A DNA stretch of 64,000 nt, from the NCBI RefSeq assembly GCF_003999195.1, contig NZ_RJVR01000227.1, forward strand, positions 1 to 64,000. The letters run 5' to 3'. Shown one piece after another: positions 17,851 to 26,970 of this stretch (within the stretch, counting starts at the first letter, position 1; each line of letters starts with the position of its first letter). Below the pieces are notes generated by a model. The model was given only the letters and a program-made list of their open reading frames with translations. It made no database searches and was not told the DNA's origin. The translations under genes and the position numbers were made by a program. The stretch comes from Streptomyces soli. Its GTDB lineage: Bacteria > Actinomycetota > Actinomycetes > Streptomycetales > Streptomycetaceae.

Positions 17851-19121
17851 GGGATCAACCCCTTGGACTGCAGGGCGTCGCTGATCTGACGACGCATGTC
17901 GGAGACCGCGCTGTCGGGGTTGATCCCGGCCGGTGGCGACAGGGTGTGGGAGATCGCGATGGAGATGTTCTGGTACGCCGGGGTCTGCGGGCGGACGCTC
18001 GCGTGCTCCAGGGCGCTGAGGATGTCGGCGGCGAACGGGTAGCTGGCGATCAGTTCGGGGTTGCTGTACAGGCTGCGCAGGGTCGGCGGGAGGCCGCCCT
18101 TGAGCGCGGCGGTCATCTGGTTGTCGCGGTTGCGCAGGCACAGGGCGGCCTGGTGGGCGAGGTCCGGGTGCCTGGAGTAGGCGCCGATGGCCAGGTCGAT
18201 GCCGCCGATGGTGGGCCGGGAGGCCTGGTCGGCGTAGACCCGGGGGTAGGCCGCCCAGCGGAAGTGCTTGAACAGCTCGGGCTGGTTGGCCTTCATCGAC
18301 GGATACACGAAGGGGTAGTTGAGCTCGAAGGCCGCGCCGCCGGACTCCATGGCGAGCCGGTTGGTGTCCTCCATCTGGTTGGCCAGCGAGGGGTCGGCGG
18401 CCGGTGAGGTGGCGAGCTCGTGCATGATGCCGGCCGCCTTGACGGCGGGCGCGCCCAGCGAGGGCGTGGTGGCGCTCGCGTTGAGGATGGAGCCGCCGGC
18501 GCTCTCGATGAGCGTGTTGAACCAGACGGTGAGGCCTTCGTACTGCGCGCCCTGGATCTCCACATGGTGCGGCTTGCCGGCCTTGGCCAGGGCGCGGGCG
18601 GCGTCGAGCATCTGCGCCCAGGTCGTGGGGGGCGTGGGCACCAGGTCGTCGCGGTACCAGAGCAGCTGCGTATTGGAGTTGTACGGGACCGCGTAGAGCT
18701 TGCTCTTCCAGGTCGCCGTCTCCAGCGAGGCGGGCAGAGTGTCGTTGGTGGCCGTGTCCCGGTCGGCGCCGGCCCAGGGGCGGATCCAGCCGGCCTGGGC
18801 GAACTCGGCGGCCCAGGTGACGTCGAGGCCGAGGATGTCGAGGCCCTTGTCGTGGGCGGCGAGCCTGCGGACGAGTTGCTGGCGCTGGCCGTCGGCGGCA
18901 CGGGGAAGCTTGTTGTACTTGACGACGTACCGACCGCCCGAGGCCTTGGTGCAGTTGTCGGCGGCCTGCTGGAGGGCGCCGGAGTCGTCGGGGAAGTTGT
19001 ACCAGTTGAGCTGGGCCCGGGCGGTGGAGGTGCTGGAGCTCCCGCCGCACGCGGTCGGCACCGATGCCAGGAGGAGAAGCGCGGCGAGGGCCAGTGGACG
19101 CCGCATCCCACGCCTGTCCAT
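17847..19121 (-). CDS. Sugar-binding lipoprotein, LpqY-like (trehalose-type importer)
   Basis: 424 residues. A lipoprotein signal peptide with lipobox SVPTAC places the protein on the outer face of the membrane. The mature part has a family 1 binding-protein fold: [47 protein letters not shown] and [15 protein letters not shown]. These segments resemble actinobacterial LpqY, the trehalose receptor of LpqY-SugABC; trehalose specificity is inferred from resemblance and operon order. The ATG follows GGAGGG. Its start is 145 bp from the divergent FUSC gene. Confidence 0.87.
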   Translation of the reverse strand: MDRRGMRRPLALAALLLLASVPTACGGSSSTSTARAQLNWYNFPDDSGALQQAADNCTKASGGRYVVKYNKLPRAADGQRQQLVRRLAAHDKGLDILGLDVTWAAEFAQAGWIRPWAGADRDTATNDTLPASLETATWKSKLYAVPYNSNTQLLWYRDDLVPTPPTTWAQMLDAARALAKAGKPHHVEIQGAQYEGLTVWFNTLIESAGGSILNASATTPSLGAPAVKAAGIMHELATSPAADPSLANQMEDTNRLAMESGGAAFELNYPFVYPSMKANQPELFKHFRWAAYPRVYADQASRPTIGGIDLAIGAYSRHPDLAHQAALCLRNRDNQMTAALKGGLPPTLRSLYSNPELIASYPFAADILSALEHASVRPQTPAYQNISIAISHTLSPPAGINPDSAVSDMRRQISDALQSKGLIP

Positions 19122-19266
19122 GAAGCCCTCCGGCCGGTGTCCGCGAAGTCCCTGGTCACTGAATAGGGCAGAGGATCGCGGTCCCGGACGGATCCAGCCC
19201 GCGGCTCGCGCACCGCGCCGGGAAATTCACCCGCGTGGCGGACCCGGCGCTGGGAACACTCGCAGG

Positions 19267-20466
19267 GTGCCCGCCCTCCCCGCGGCCCTGGCCGGACTTG
19301 TCAAGCGCTACCACGACCCCGTGGTGGTGCAGTCGCTGCGCTCCACCGTGGCGGGCGTCCTGGCGTACGTTGTCGCGCTGCAGCTGTCCCCGAACCCCGT
19401 ACCGCTGACGGCTCCGCTGACCGCGCTGCTGGTCGTCCAGGTCACCCTGTACACCACCCTCAAGACCGGCTGGCGCAGGGTGCTCAGCGTCATCGCCGGG
19501 GTGCTGATCGCGGTGGCGCTCGGCGACTTGATGGGGCTGACCTGGTGGAGCCTGGGGCTGATCATTCTGGCCTCGCTGGTGGTGGGCCACATCATCCGGG
19601 TGGACGAGTTCGTCGCCGAGGTCGCGATCAGCGGCATGCTGATCCTGGGCGTCACGAACCGCGGGGGCGAGGGCTGGGACCGGGTGCTCGAGACAGTGAT
19701 CGGCGCGGCGGTCGGGGTGCTGCTCAACGCGCTGCTCGCGCCCCCGGTCTTCGTACAGCCGGCCGGCGAGGCGGTGGAGGAGCTGGCCCGGCGGCTGCGC
19801 GAGCTGCTCCTGCGCATCGGCAGGGAGCTGCGTGAGGGGGCGTCACGTGAGCGGACCGTGTCCTGGCTGTACGAGGCGCGCCGGCTGGACAACGAGATCG
19901 CCCGCTTCGACGAGTCGCTGCGGCGCGCGGAGGAGAGCACCAAGCTCAACCCCCGCGTCCGGCGGGAAAAGGGCGCGATGACCCGGCTGATCCTGCGCAG
20001 CGGCCTGGACACCCTTGAGGTGTGCACGGTGGTGCTGCGGACGCTGTGCCGCTCGCTGGCCGACCTGGCGGAGGACCGCAGCCACCAGGAGTCGGTCTAC
20101 GACGCGGCTGTCTCCGCCGTTCTGGACGAGCTGCTCGCCCATATCGCCGACGCCGTCGACAGCTTCGGCCGGCTGATCACCGCCCAGGTCACCGCGGGCG
20201 CCGAGCGGGCCGAGGCCGAGCTGGAGCAGGCGCTGCACGACGGGCGCGAGGACCGGGAGCGGATCGCCGCCCTGCTGCGCGCCGAGGCCGAGATGGGCGG
20301 CGAGTGGCGCAGCTGGGAACTGCACGGTGCCCTGCTCGCCAACATCGACCGCCTGCTGGACGAGCTGGACGTCGAGAAGCGTTCCCGCTGGCTCGCCGCC
20401 CAGCTCGATGCCGGCCGCCCCTCGCTGACCCTGGCCCGCCGGATGCGGGCCCGATTCCGGCGGTGA
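19267..20466 (+). CDS. FUSC / aromatic-acid-exporter-like membrane protein
   Basis: About 399 residues from a GTG at 19267; no strong ribosome site is visible, and an in-frame extension upstream overlaps the divergent lipoprotein gene. The N-terminal 150 residues contain about six membrane helices (STVAGVLAYVVALQLSPNP; VLSVIAGVLIAVALGDLMG). A long helical, charged cytoplasmic region follows with likely coiled-coil character (VEELARRLRELLLRIGREL). This matches FUSC/DUF939-type transporters that export small aromatic acids. Substrate is unknown. Confidence 0.85.
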   Translation: MPALPAALAGLVKRYHDPVVVQSLRSTVAGVLAYVVALQLSPNPVPLTAPLTALLVVQVTLYTTLKTGWRRVLSVIAGVLIAVALGDLMGLTWWSLGLIILASLVVGHIIRVDEFVAEVAISGMLILGVTNRGGEGWDRVLETVIGAAVGVLLNALLAPPVFVQPAGEAVEELARRLRELLLRIGRELREGASRERTVSWLYEARRLDNEIARFDESLRRAEESTKLNPRVRREKGAMTRLILRSGLDTLEVCTVVLRTLCRSLADLAEDRSHQESVYDAAVSAVLDELLAHIADAVDSFGRLITAQVTAGAERAEAELEQALHDGREDRERIAALLRAEAEMGGEWRSWELHGALLANIDRLLDELDVEKRSRWLAAQLDAGRPSLTLARRMRARFRR

Positions 20467-20476
20467 GGCCTAGGGG

Positions 20477-22411
20477 TCAGTACGACGCCGTCTGGTGCAG
20501 ACCCGGCACCGAGAGCCGCTTGGCGCCCAGGAACTGGTTGAAGCCCAGCACATGCGTGAAGAACAGCGGGATCGGGATGGTCAGCCCCGGCGGCAGCGGC
20601 GGCGGCATGTCCGGGGTGAAGGTGACCGGGATCAGGCCCAGCAGTTTGCCGCTGAGCACCTTCGTCAGCAGCACGACGGGCTTCCCGGTGGCAGTCGTGG
20701 TGCTCCGCGGGGCCGCGTCCTGCTCCAGCTCTCCCTGGCACGACGCCCCGGGCCCGGGCGCGGACGACGGTACGAAGCCGATGCCCGGCAGTCCGATGCC
20801 CAGCGGCGGAATGGCGATCCCGCGCAGCCCGAAGAACGGCGGGTGGGAGGTGTCGGGCAGAGCGCTGGTGCAGGTCGGCGGCAGCAGCGGCGCGGTCTGC
20901 CTCAGGCTGGCGATGTCCACCCGCCAGGCGGTGAAGACCAGCACACGCTGGGGGCCGAGCCGGGTCGGGAGGCTGGTGATGCCGTGGTACGTGAGGCCGG
21001 TGAGCACCAGCAGCGGCGTACGGATCCTGAACGGCTGCCCGGCGGTGGGGACGCGGTACCTGGCGGCGGCGCCGGACAGGCTCAGCGACACCTTCGGCAG
21101 GCACCAGGGCGAGTCCTTCCCGGCGTGCTCCGGGTCGCCGATGCTGATGTCCAGCGGCAGCGGCCGGAGCGACCGGTCCATGCCTCCGTCGGTGGGCAGC
21201 TTCGGCAACGACAGCCGCAGCGGGCCGACGGCGAGGGTGCTGCTGTCGTGGTCGTGGTTGTGGTCGTGGTCGTGTTCATGGCCGTGGTCATGCTCGTGGT
21301 CGTCGTGGTGGCCGGTGTCGTGCTCCGGCCCGCCATGACGGGGCTCCGCGTGCCGGGGTGCGGGTGGGGTGCCGTGGGAGGGCTCGGGCCTGGGCGCTGG
21401 TGCCCCGCGGGGCGCGGCCGACGGGGCGGAGGGCGCCGTGGACGGCTGCTGCGGGTGCAGGCCGAGCAGGCCGGTGACGGCGCCGATGAGGCCGCCGCCG
21501 TGGCTGGGCGCCGGGGACGAGGCGGGGGCATGGTGCTCGGCCGGGAGGTTGCGTCGCTGGGACACCGGAGCCGACCGGTGCTGTGTGCGCTGCCCCGGCA
21601 GGCTGCTGTGCAGGCCGAGGGGGCCGTCCGGCCCGGCGTGCAGGCCGTCCTGGTGCGGTTTGCCGTGGTCGTGCTCCTTGGCCCCCATCAGGCCGTCGAG
21701 CAGGGAGCAGACGCTGAGCTGCGACTGGGCGAGCCGGTCGGACCTGGGGGCCGGCGCGATGTTGGGCAGTACGGCCACCGGGTGCGGCACCATCGGTTGC
21801 AGCCCGCCCGCCAGCAGCGCTCCCCCGGCGGGCAGGGCACCGATGGCCCGCATCCGCAGGCTCCGCGCGGTGAAGGCCGCCTCGCCCGCGGCGTCCTTCG
21901 CGGGCCTGGCTTCGTTCGCAGGCGTGGCGGGCTTCGCGGGCCTGGCGGGCTTCGCGGGTTCCTGGGGTTCCTCGGGTTCCTCCGGCTCCTTGTGCTTCTC
22001 CGGGCCACCGCCCGCACCGCTCCAGTCCGGCACCGGCTGCGCAAGCCTCGGCGGTCCGTCGGAGATCCAGCTGAGCGCCATGGCGCCGCCGATGATCCCG
22101 AGAAGGAAGCCGATCACGAAGCCGCCGAAGTTGGAGAGCACCAGCGAGGCCACGGAGAAGATCAGCGTGGCGATCCCGGCGAAGACCCGGTGCCCCGGGG
22201 AGAACCACATGGTGAGCCCGAGGATCACCAGGAAAACGCCCATCAGCTCGCCGGACACACCGGCGATGCCCTCGTGCATCAGTAGGGCGAGCGGTGCCAG
22301 CGGGATGGAGAGGATCTCCACGCCCGCCAGCACCGTCCACACCCCGGCCCAGAAGGGGCGACTGCGCCGCCAGTCCCGGAACTTCCTTCGTACGTTGCCC
22401 GGCTTGCCCAT
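20477..22411 (-). CDS. DUF6114 membrane protein with His/Asp-rich insert
   Basis: About 644 residues from an ATG (MGKPGNVRRKFRDWRR) with AAGG 5 nt upstream; a GTG at 22429 would overlap the preceding stop. Residues 15-120 hold about four hydrophobic segments typical of DUF6114. The middle is disordered and Pro/Glu-rich, then contains an extreme His/Asp cluster at about 390-416 (HDDHEHDHGHEHDHDHNHDH), a probable divalent-metal chelating patch. The C-terminal 220 residues form a soluble domain rich in LPLDISIGDPE and PLGIGLPGIGF motifs. It is last in a three-gene run behind two DUF6230 genes. Function is unknown. Confidence 0.82.
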   Translation of the reverse strand: MGKPGNVRRKFRDWRRSRPFWAGVWTVLAGVEILSIPLAPLALLMHEGIAGVSGELMGVFLVILGLTMWFSPGHRVFAGIATLIFSVASLVLSNFGGFVIGFLLGIIGGAMALSWISDGPPRLAQPVPDWSGAGGGPEKHKEPEEPEEPQEPAKPARPAKPATPANEARPAKDAAGEAAFTARSLRMRAIGALPAGGALLAGGLQPMVPHPVAVLPNIAPAPRSDRLAQSQLSVCSLLDGLMGAKEHDHGKPHQDGLHAGPDGPLGLHSSLPGQRTQHRSAPVSQRRNLPAEHHAPASSPAPSHGGGLIGAVTGLLGLHPQQPSTAPSAPSAAPRGAPAPRPEPSHGTPPAPRHAEPRHGGPEHDTGHHDDHEHDHGHEHDHDHNHDHDSSTLAVGPLRLSLPKLPTDGGMDRSLRPLPLDISIGDPEHAGKDSPWCLPKVSLSLSGAAARYRVPTAGQPFRIRTPLLVLTGLTYHGITSLPTRLGPQRVLVFTAWRVDIASLRQTAPLLPPTCTSALPDTSHPPFFGLRGIAIPPLGIGLPGIGFVPSSAPGPGASCQGELEQDAAPRSTTTATGKPVVLLTKVLSGKLLGLIPVTFTPDMPPPLPPGLTIPIPLFFTHVLGFNQFLGAKRLSVPGLHQTASY

Positions 22412-22419
22412 GCCTGCCT

Positions 22420-23055
22420 TCAGTAGCACGAGTGGTCGCCGGTCTGCACGGTCAGGTGCAGACCGGGCAGCCGGAACGTGGCGGCGCTGATCGAGCGGGT
22501 GCCCTGCCGCAGTCGGTCGATCTTGACGTTGTCGGCCTGCTCGCCGAAGGCGCCCGGAGAGCCATGCACTCCGGGCACTCCCTCGAGGGTCGAGGCGTCC
22601 TGGCCGATGTTGATGTTCTGGAAGGCGACGTCACCCGTCAGGTCGTGGGCGTCGGCGACCAGGCGGTCGGCGTGCGCCGGGGGGCCGCTGGTACCGGAGG
22701 TCAGCCGCAGGGTGACGGCTCCGACCATCGGGAAGTCCTGCACCACGGACTGGCAGAGGTTGTACAGGTCGGCCGACCTGATGCCGGAGAGCGCCTCCGG
22801 GTAGCTGGCGGCCTTGCCCCGGTCCAGCACTCCGTACTGGACGAAGCCGTGACCGTCGAGGGTGTCGGCGGAGATCTGGAAACTCCTCCCGGACACGATG
22901 AACGAGTTGGCGGAGACCCCGAACGAGGCGGCAAGCGCGCCACTGACGGTGGCCGAGAAGACGGCGGCGGACACGGCGAGGGTCGGCACCATAACCAGGA
23001 TCAGGCGCTTCCAGCGAGTGCGGCCCGGCACACGGGCGTGGGAGGCGGATTGCAC
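22420..23055 (-). CDS. DUF6230 family secreted or membrane-anchored protein, paralogue 2
   Basis: 211 residues from a GTG behind GGGAAG. One N-terminal membrane segment (about 20-42, LILVMVPTLAVSAAVF) is followed by an all-beta extracytoplasmic domain: FGVSANSFIVSGRSFQISAD, DLYNLCQSVV and a C-terminal HSCY. The two cysteines could pair. Some database members of this family carry an old cholesterol esterase label, but no hydrolase motif is present here. It is about 40 percent similar by eye to the next gene upstream and immediately precedes the DUF6114 gene. Confidence 0.88.
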   Translation of the reverse strand: MQSASHARVPGRTRWKRLILVMVPTLAVSAAVFSATVSGALAASFGVSANSFIVSGRSFQISADTLDGHGFVQYGVLDRGKAASYPEALSGIRSADLYNLCQSVVQDFPMVGAVTLRLTSGTSGPPAHADRLVADAHDLTGDVAFQNINIGQDASTLEGVPGVHGSPGAFGEQADNVKIDRLRQGTRSISAATFRLPGLHLTVQTGDHSCY

Positions 23056-23152
23056 AACTTCCCAACGTCGGAAAGGCTGACCGGTCACCGACCCTGGCGC
23101 TTGATCACTCCGTCGGAGCACCCCCGGGACACTCCCGGGGACGCAAGCGGGC

Positions 23153-23779
23153 TCAGAAGCAGGGCTGCGAGCCCTTCTTCACCGTGAGGTGCAGTCCCGA
23201 GAGCCGGAAGCTGTCCGCGCTGATCGAGCGGGTCCGCTGCCTGAGGTTGTCGATGCTGATCTTGTCGGCCTGCTGCCCGACGACGCCCTTGGGGCCGTTC
23301 TTGACCCCGCTGAGCGTCGAGGCGTCCTGGCCCATGGTCACGTTGGTGAACAGCGCGTCACCGGTCAGGTCATCGGTGTCCACCACGAGCCGGCTGGCGT
23401 GCACGGGCTTGCCGCCGCCACCCGCCTTGATCAGCAACGTCACATCACCGAACCCCGGCATACGCGTGACGACGGACTGGCACAGGTTGTGCAGGTCGGC
23501 CGACTTGATGCCGGACGCGCCCTCCGGGAAGCTGCTCTTGGTGGTGCGGTCGACCACCACGTACTGGGTGAACTGCGTGCCTTCGAGGCGGTCGGCGGCG
23601 ACCTGGATGCGCTGCCCCGACAGCGAGGCGGCCTGCGCGGATATGGCGAGCGACACCGGTACGAGACCGGTGGCGATTCCTACCGCCACCACGCCGGAGA
23701 GCAGCAGGGTAGGGACCAGCACGATGGCCGTCAGGGTCCAGCTCGTACGGCCGTTGGGGATCTCCTGTGGCGTACTCAC
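23153..23779 (-). CDS. DUF6230 family secreted or membrane-anchored protein, paralogue 1
   Basis: 208 residues with one N-terminal membrane segment (about 14-38) and the same beta-rich domain as its neighbour: SLSGQRIQVAADRLEGTQF, ADLHNLCQSVV, TNVTMGQDASTLSG and a terminal QPCF. The conserved Cys pair is retained. Tandem duplication is evident, because the two paralogues align throughout with changed lengths only at the ends. The gene begins 23 bp after the DNA ligase stop, so it may sit on the ligase transcript. Confidence 0.88.
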   Translation of the reverse strand: MSTPQEIPNGRTSWTLTAIVLVPTLLLSGVVAVGIATGLVPVSLAISAQAASLSGQRIQVAADRLEGTQFTQYVVVDRTTKSSFPEGASGIKSADLHNLCQSVVTRMPGFGDVTLLIKAGGGGKPVHASRLVVDTDDLTGDALFTNVTMGQDASTLSGVKNGPKGVVGQQADKISIDNLRQRTRSISADSFRLSGLHLTVKKGSQPCF

Positions 23780-23802
23780 GCCTTCATCGCAACACCGCCC
23801 AG

Positions 23803-25344
23803 TCAGGTCGGCAACCGGAGCGCGAGCACCGCCTCGACGGTGTCGGCTTCGGCGGCCGTCTTGTCCTCGCGGTAGCGCAGTACGCGGGCGAAGCGGAGCG
23901 TCACGCCCTCCGGATAGCGCGGGGAGCGCTGGACCCCGTCGAAGGCGATCTCCACGACCAGCTCGGGCCGTACGGTGACGACCCAGCCGTCGTCGCTGAC
24001 GGCCAGCTCCTGGAGCCGCTCGGTCTGCCAGGTGAGCATGGCGTCGGTGAGCCCCTTGAAGGTCTTGCCGAGCATGGCGAAGGTGCCGTCGGGGCGGCGG
24101 GCGCCCAGGTGGAGGTTGGAGAGCTTGCCGGTACGCCGTCCGTGGCCCCGCTCGACGGCGAGGACCACCAGGTCGAGGGTGTGCACCGGCTTGACCTTGA
24201 GCCAGGATGCGCCCCGGCGGCCGGCGCTGTAGGGGGCGTCCAGGGCCTTGACGACGACCCCTTCGTGGCCCCGGGCGAGGGTCTCGGCGGTGAAGTCGCG
24301 GGCAGCGGCCCGGGCCGGCTCGTCCATCGGGTCGGCGGCGACCAGGCGGCGTACGCGCTGCGGCTCGGGGACGATCCGGGCCAGCTCGGCGTGGCGGTCG
24401 GCGGTGGACAGGGCGAGCAGGTCGCGGCCCTCGACCGACAGGACGTCGAAGAAGACCGGGGACAGCGGCACCGTGGCCCGGGCCCCGGCGACGTCGAGCC
24501 TCGACGCGGTGCGCCCGGCGACCTCCTGGAAGGGGCGCGGCCTCCCGTCGGGGCCCAGCGCGATGACCTCGCCGTCCAGGACGGCCTGGTCGGCGGCCAG
24601 TTCCCGTACGGCGGTGGTGACTTCGGGCAGCCGGTCGGTGATGTCGTCGAGGGTGCGGGTGTAGAGGCGTACGGAGTCGCCGTCCTTGTGGGCCTGGACC
24701 CGGATGCCGTCGAGCTTCTCCTCGACCACGCAGGGGCCGAGCTTGTCGAGGGCCTCGTCGATGTCCTTGGCGGTGTGGGCGAGCATCGGCTGCACGGGGC
24801 GCCCCACTTCGAGCTTGTAGTCGGCGAGCGCTTCGGGGCCCCGGTCGAGCAGGGCCTCGGCGACGGTGCCGAGGGAGCCGCTGAGCATCACCGCCCGGCG
24901 TACGTCGGCCGCCTCGGCGCCCGCCGCGACCGCCAGGGCCTCGGCGGCGAGGGCGTCCAGGGCGCCCTGGCGGACCTCGCCGCTGATCAGCGCGATGAGG
25001 AAGCCCTGCTCCTCCTCCGTGGCGGCGGCCATCAGCTCGTGCAGCAGCCGCTTACGCTCGGCCTGGGCGCCCTTGCCTGCCACCGCCGCGATCCGGTCCA
25101 GGGTCTTGTGGACCTCCAGGACGGCCAGGCTCGGGGAGTCGGCCGGCGGTACGCGGTCGCTCAGCGCCCGCCAGCCGATTCCGGTACGGCGCTGCGGCAG
25201 CCGCCCGGCGAGATAGGTGATCACGGTGGGCGCCTCGGCGGGCTCCGTACCCCGGAACAGCTCGGCGAGCAGCGCGGTCTTCTTCGACCGCGCCGAGGTG
25301 GCGGCCACCTCGCGGGAGGTCCGGGCGACTTCGGCCAGCAGCAT
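23803..25344 (-). CDS. ligB: ATP-dependent DNA ligase (LigB/Lig I type)
   Basis: 513 residues. N-terminal alpha-helical DNA-binding domain (1-190), nucleotidyltransferase domain with the adenylated lysine motif EEKLDGIRVQAH, then FDVLSVEGRDLL, GHEGVVVKALDAPYSAG and WLKVKPVHTLDLVVLA, and an OB-fold domain ending VRPELVVEIAFDGVQRSPRY. All ligase motifs look intact. It resembles actinobacterial ATP-dependent ligases such as mycobacterial LigB, accessory to NAD-dependent LigA and active in nick sealing during repair. The ATG is the first codon of a strong family match (MLLAEVARTSREVA). Confidence 0.95.
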   Translation of the reverse strand: MLLAEVARTSREVAATSARSKKTALLAELFRGTEPAEAPTVITYLAGRLPQRRTGIGWRALSDRVPPADSPSLAVLEVHKTLDRIAAVAGKGAQAERKRLLHELMAAATEEEQGFLIALISGEVRQGALDALAAEALAVAAGAEAADVRRAVMLSGSLGTVAEALLDRGPEALADYKLEVGRPVQPMLAHTAKDIDEALDKLGPCVVEEKLDGIRVQAHKDGDSVRLYTRTLDDITDRLPEVTTAVRELAADQAVLDGEVIALGPDGRPRPFQEVAGRTASRLDVAGARATVPLSPVFFDVLSVEGRDLLALSTADRHAELARIVPEPQRVRRLVAADPMDEPARAAARDFTAETLARGHEGVVVKALDAPYSAGRRGASWLKVKPVHTLDLVVLAVERGHGRRTGKLSNLHLGARRPDGTFAMLGKTFKGLTDAMLTWQTERLQELAVSDDGWVVTVRPELVVEIAFDGVQRSPRYPEGVTLRFARVLRYREDKTAAEADTVEAVLALRLPT

Positions 25345-25392
25345 GCTTCCATCCTGACGCGGTCGGCTCGACTTGGCCCGGACAGTGCCTTC

Positions 25393-25630
25393 TCAGCTTG
25401 GAAGCCGTGGCTGACATCCGATGGGAAGGACGCCGGCCCGCTGGACGCGGACCCGCATGCGCCGCATGTACTCCGGGCCCTGGAGGCCGTTGCGGAGCTC
25501 GCGCCCGTCCGGGCCGGTGGGGAAGCGGTAGCGGGTGGTGGACGACCCGGGCCCCGGCCTGGGCGGCCCAGGCCGCGGCGGGGCCGCCGCCGGCGACGAA
25601 CACGTCGGTGTCGAGGTCCGGACCGGTCAT
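25393..25630 (-). pseudogene. Remnant of an FAD-dependent oxidoreductase (internal deletion plus truncation)
   Basis: The ATG overlaps the LLM oxygenase stop as ATGA, and the first 30 codons encode a dinucleotide-binding start (TDVFVAGGGPAAAWAAQAG). After about 25540 the frame becomes meaningless. The neighbouring frame then gives RYRFPTGPDGRELRNGLQG and PEYMRRMRVRVQRAGV, typical of the region about 100 residues into fumarate-reductase-like flavoproteins, before a stop at 25393. So an internal segment of roughly 60-80 codons, and everything past about residue 140, appear deleted. This was probably the next gene of the sulfur operon. Confidence 0.72.
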
Positions 25631-26967
25631 GCGTGCTCCTTCCGGGCCGCGGCTGCCAGGCGGTTGGCGGGGCGCGGCAGGCCGTAGTGCTCGCGGAGGG
25701 TGCGGCCGGTGTACTCCGTACGGAACAGGCCTCGGGCCTGGAGGATCGGTACGACGTGGTCGACGAAGTCCTCCAGGCCGCCGGGGAGGTGGGGCGGCAT
25801 GATGTTGAAGCCGTCAGCGGCGCCCTGGGTGAACCACTCCTCGAGCTGGTCGGCGATCTGCTCGGGGGTGCCGGCGAAGACGCGGTGGCCTCGGCCGCCG
25901 CCGAGCCGGGCGATGAGCTCACGAAGGTTGAGGCCGTCGCGGCTGGCGAGCTCGGCGACCAGGGTGAAGCGGGACTTGTTGCCGTTGATGTCACGCTCCT
26001 CCGGCAGTTCGGGGAGCGGTCCGTCCAGCGGCAGTCCGGAGAGGTCGACGCCGAGCATGTTGGACAGCTGGGCGAGCCCGTACTCCGGGATCTGGAGGGC
26101 GGTCAGCTCGTCCTCCAGGGCGTGGGCCTCGGCTTCCGTGGAGCCTATGACGGGGCAGATGCCGGGGAGGATCTTGAGGTCCCCGGGGGCGCGGCCGTAG
26201 CGCGGGAGGCGTGACTTGAGGTCCTTGTAGAAGGCCTGGCCGTCGGCGAGGGTCTGCTGCGCGGTGAAGACCGCTTCGGCGTGCTGGGCGGCGAACTCCT
26301 TGCCGTCCTCGGAGGATCCGGCCTGGACGAGCAGCGGGTAGCCCTGCGGTGAGCGCTGGACGTTGAGCGGGCCCTGGACGCGGAAGTGGTCCCCCGCGTG
26401 GTCGATGGCGCGCACCTTGCCGGCGTCGGCGTAGATTCCGCGCTCGCGGTCGACGACGGGGGCGTCGTCCTCCCAGCTGTCCCACAGTTTGGTCGTGACG
26501 TCGACGAACTCCCGGGCGCGGTCGTAGCGGGCGCTGTGCTCGGGGTGCTCGGCGAGGCCGAAGTTGCGGGCCTCGTTGACGCTGCCGGAGGTGACGATGT
26601 TCCAGCCGGCCCGGCCGCCGCTGATGTGGTCGAGCGAGGCGAACTTACGGGCTACGTGGAAGGGCTCGTTGAAGGTCGTCGACACGGTGGCGATCAGGCC
26701 GATACGTGAGGTGACGGCGGCCAGCGCGGACAGCAGGGTGAGCGGTTCGAAGCCGCCTAGCACGTTGTAGCGGACCTGGCCCCACAGGGCGAGGCCGTCG
26801 GCCAGGAAGACCGAGTCGAGTTTGCCGCGCTCGGCGGTCCTGGCCAGCTCCTGGAAGTAGGTCAGGTCGGTGGCCCGTTCCGGCTGGGTGCGGGGGTGGC
26901 GCCAGGCGGCGTCGTGGTGGCCCGCGTTCATCAGGAAGGCGTTGAGGTGGAACTCTCTCGTAGTCAT
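25627..26967 (-). CDS. LLM-class FMN-dependent monooxygenase (NtaA/SnaA/DszA family)
   Basis: 446 residues, the normal length. Family signatures: LNAFLMNAGHHDAAWRHP at the N-terminus, FLADGLALWGQ, GRAGWNIVTSGSVNEARNFG and QGYPLLVQAGSSEDGKEFA. Members use FMNH2 supplied by a separate reductase to cleave C-S or C-N bonds (nitrilotriacetate, dibenzothiophene sulfone, pristinamycin precursors). Here it follows an SsuC-like permease by 3 bp, so an organosulfur substrate is the best inference. No flavin reductase is present in the window part of the operon. Confidence 0.93.
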   Translation of the reverse strand: MTTREFHLNAFLMNAGHHDAAWRHPRTQPERATDLTYFQELARTAERGKLDSVFLADGLALWGQVRYNVLGGFEPLTLLSALAAVTSRIGLIATVSTTFNEPFHVARKFASLDHISGGRAGWNIVTSGSVNEARNFGLAEHPEHSARYDRAREFVDVTTKLWDSWEDDAPVVDRERGIYADAGKVRAIDHAGDHFRVQGPLNVQRSPQGYPLLVQAGSSEDGKEFAAQHAEAVFTAQQTLADGQAFYKDLKSRLPRYGRAPGDLKILPGICPVIGSTEAEAHALEDELTALQIPEYGLAQLSNMLGVDLSGLPLDGPLPELPEERDINGNKSRFTLVAELASRDGLNLRELIARLGGGRGHRVFAGTPEQIADQLEEWFTQGAADGFNIMPPHLPGGLEDFVDHVVPILQARGLFRTEYTGRTLREHYGLPRPANRLAAAARKEHA

Positions 26968-26970
26968 GCG

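Noticed and set aside
21240-21310. Repetitive GTGGTCGTG/ATG-rich DNA resembling a minisatellite
   Set aside because: In the correct minus-strand frame it encodes the His/Asp-rich tract of the DUF6114 protein, so the periodicity comes from coding.
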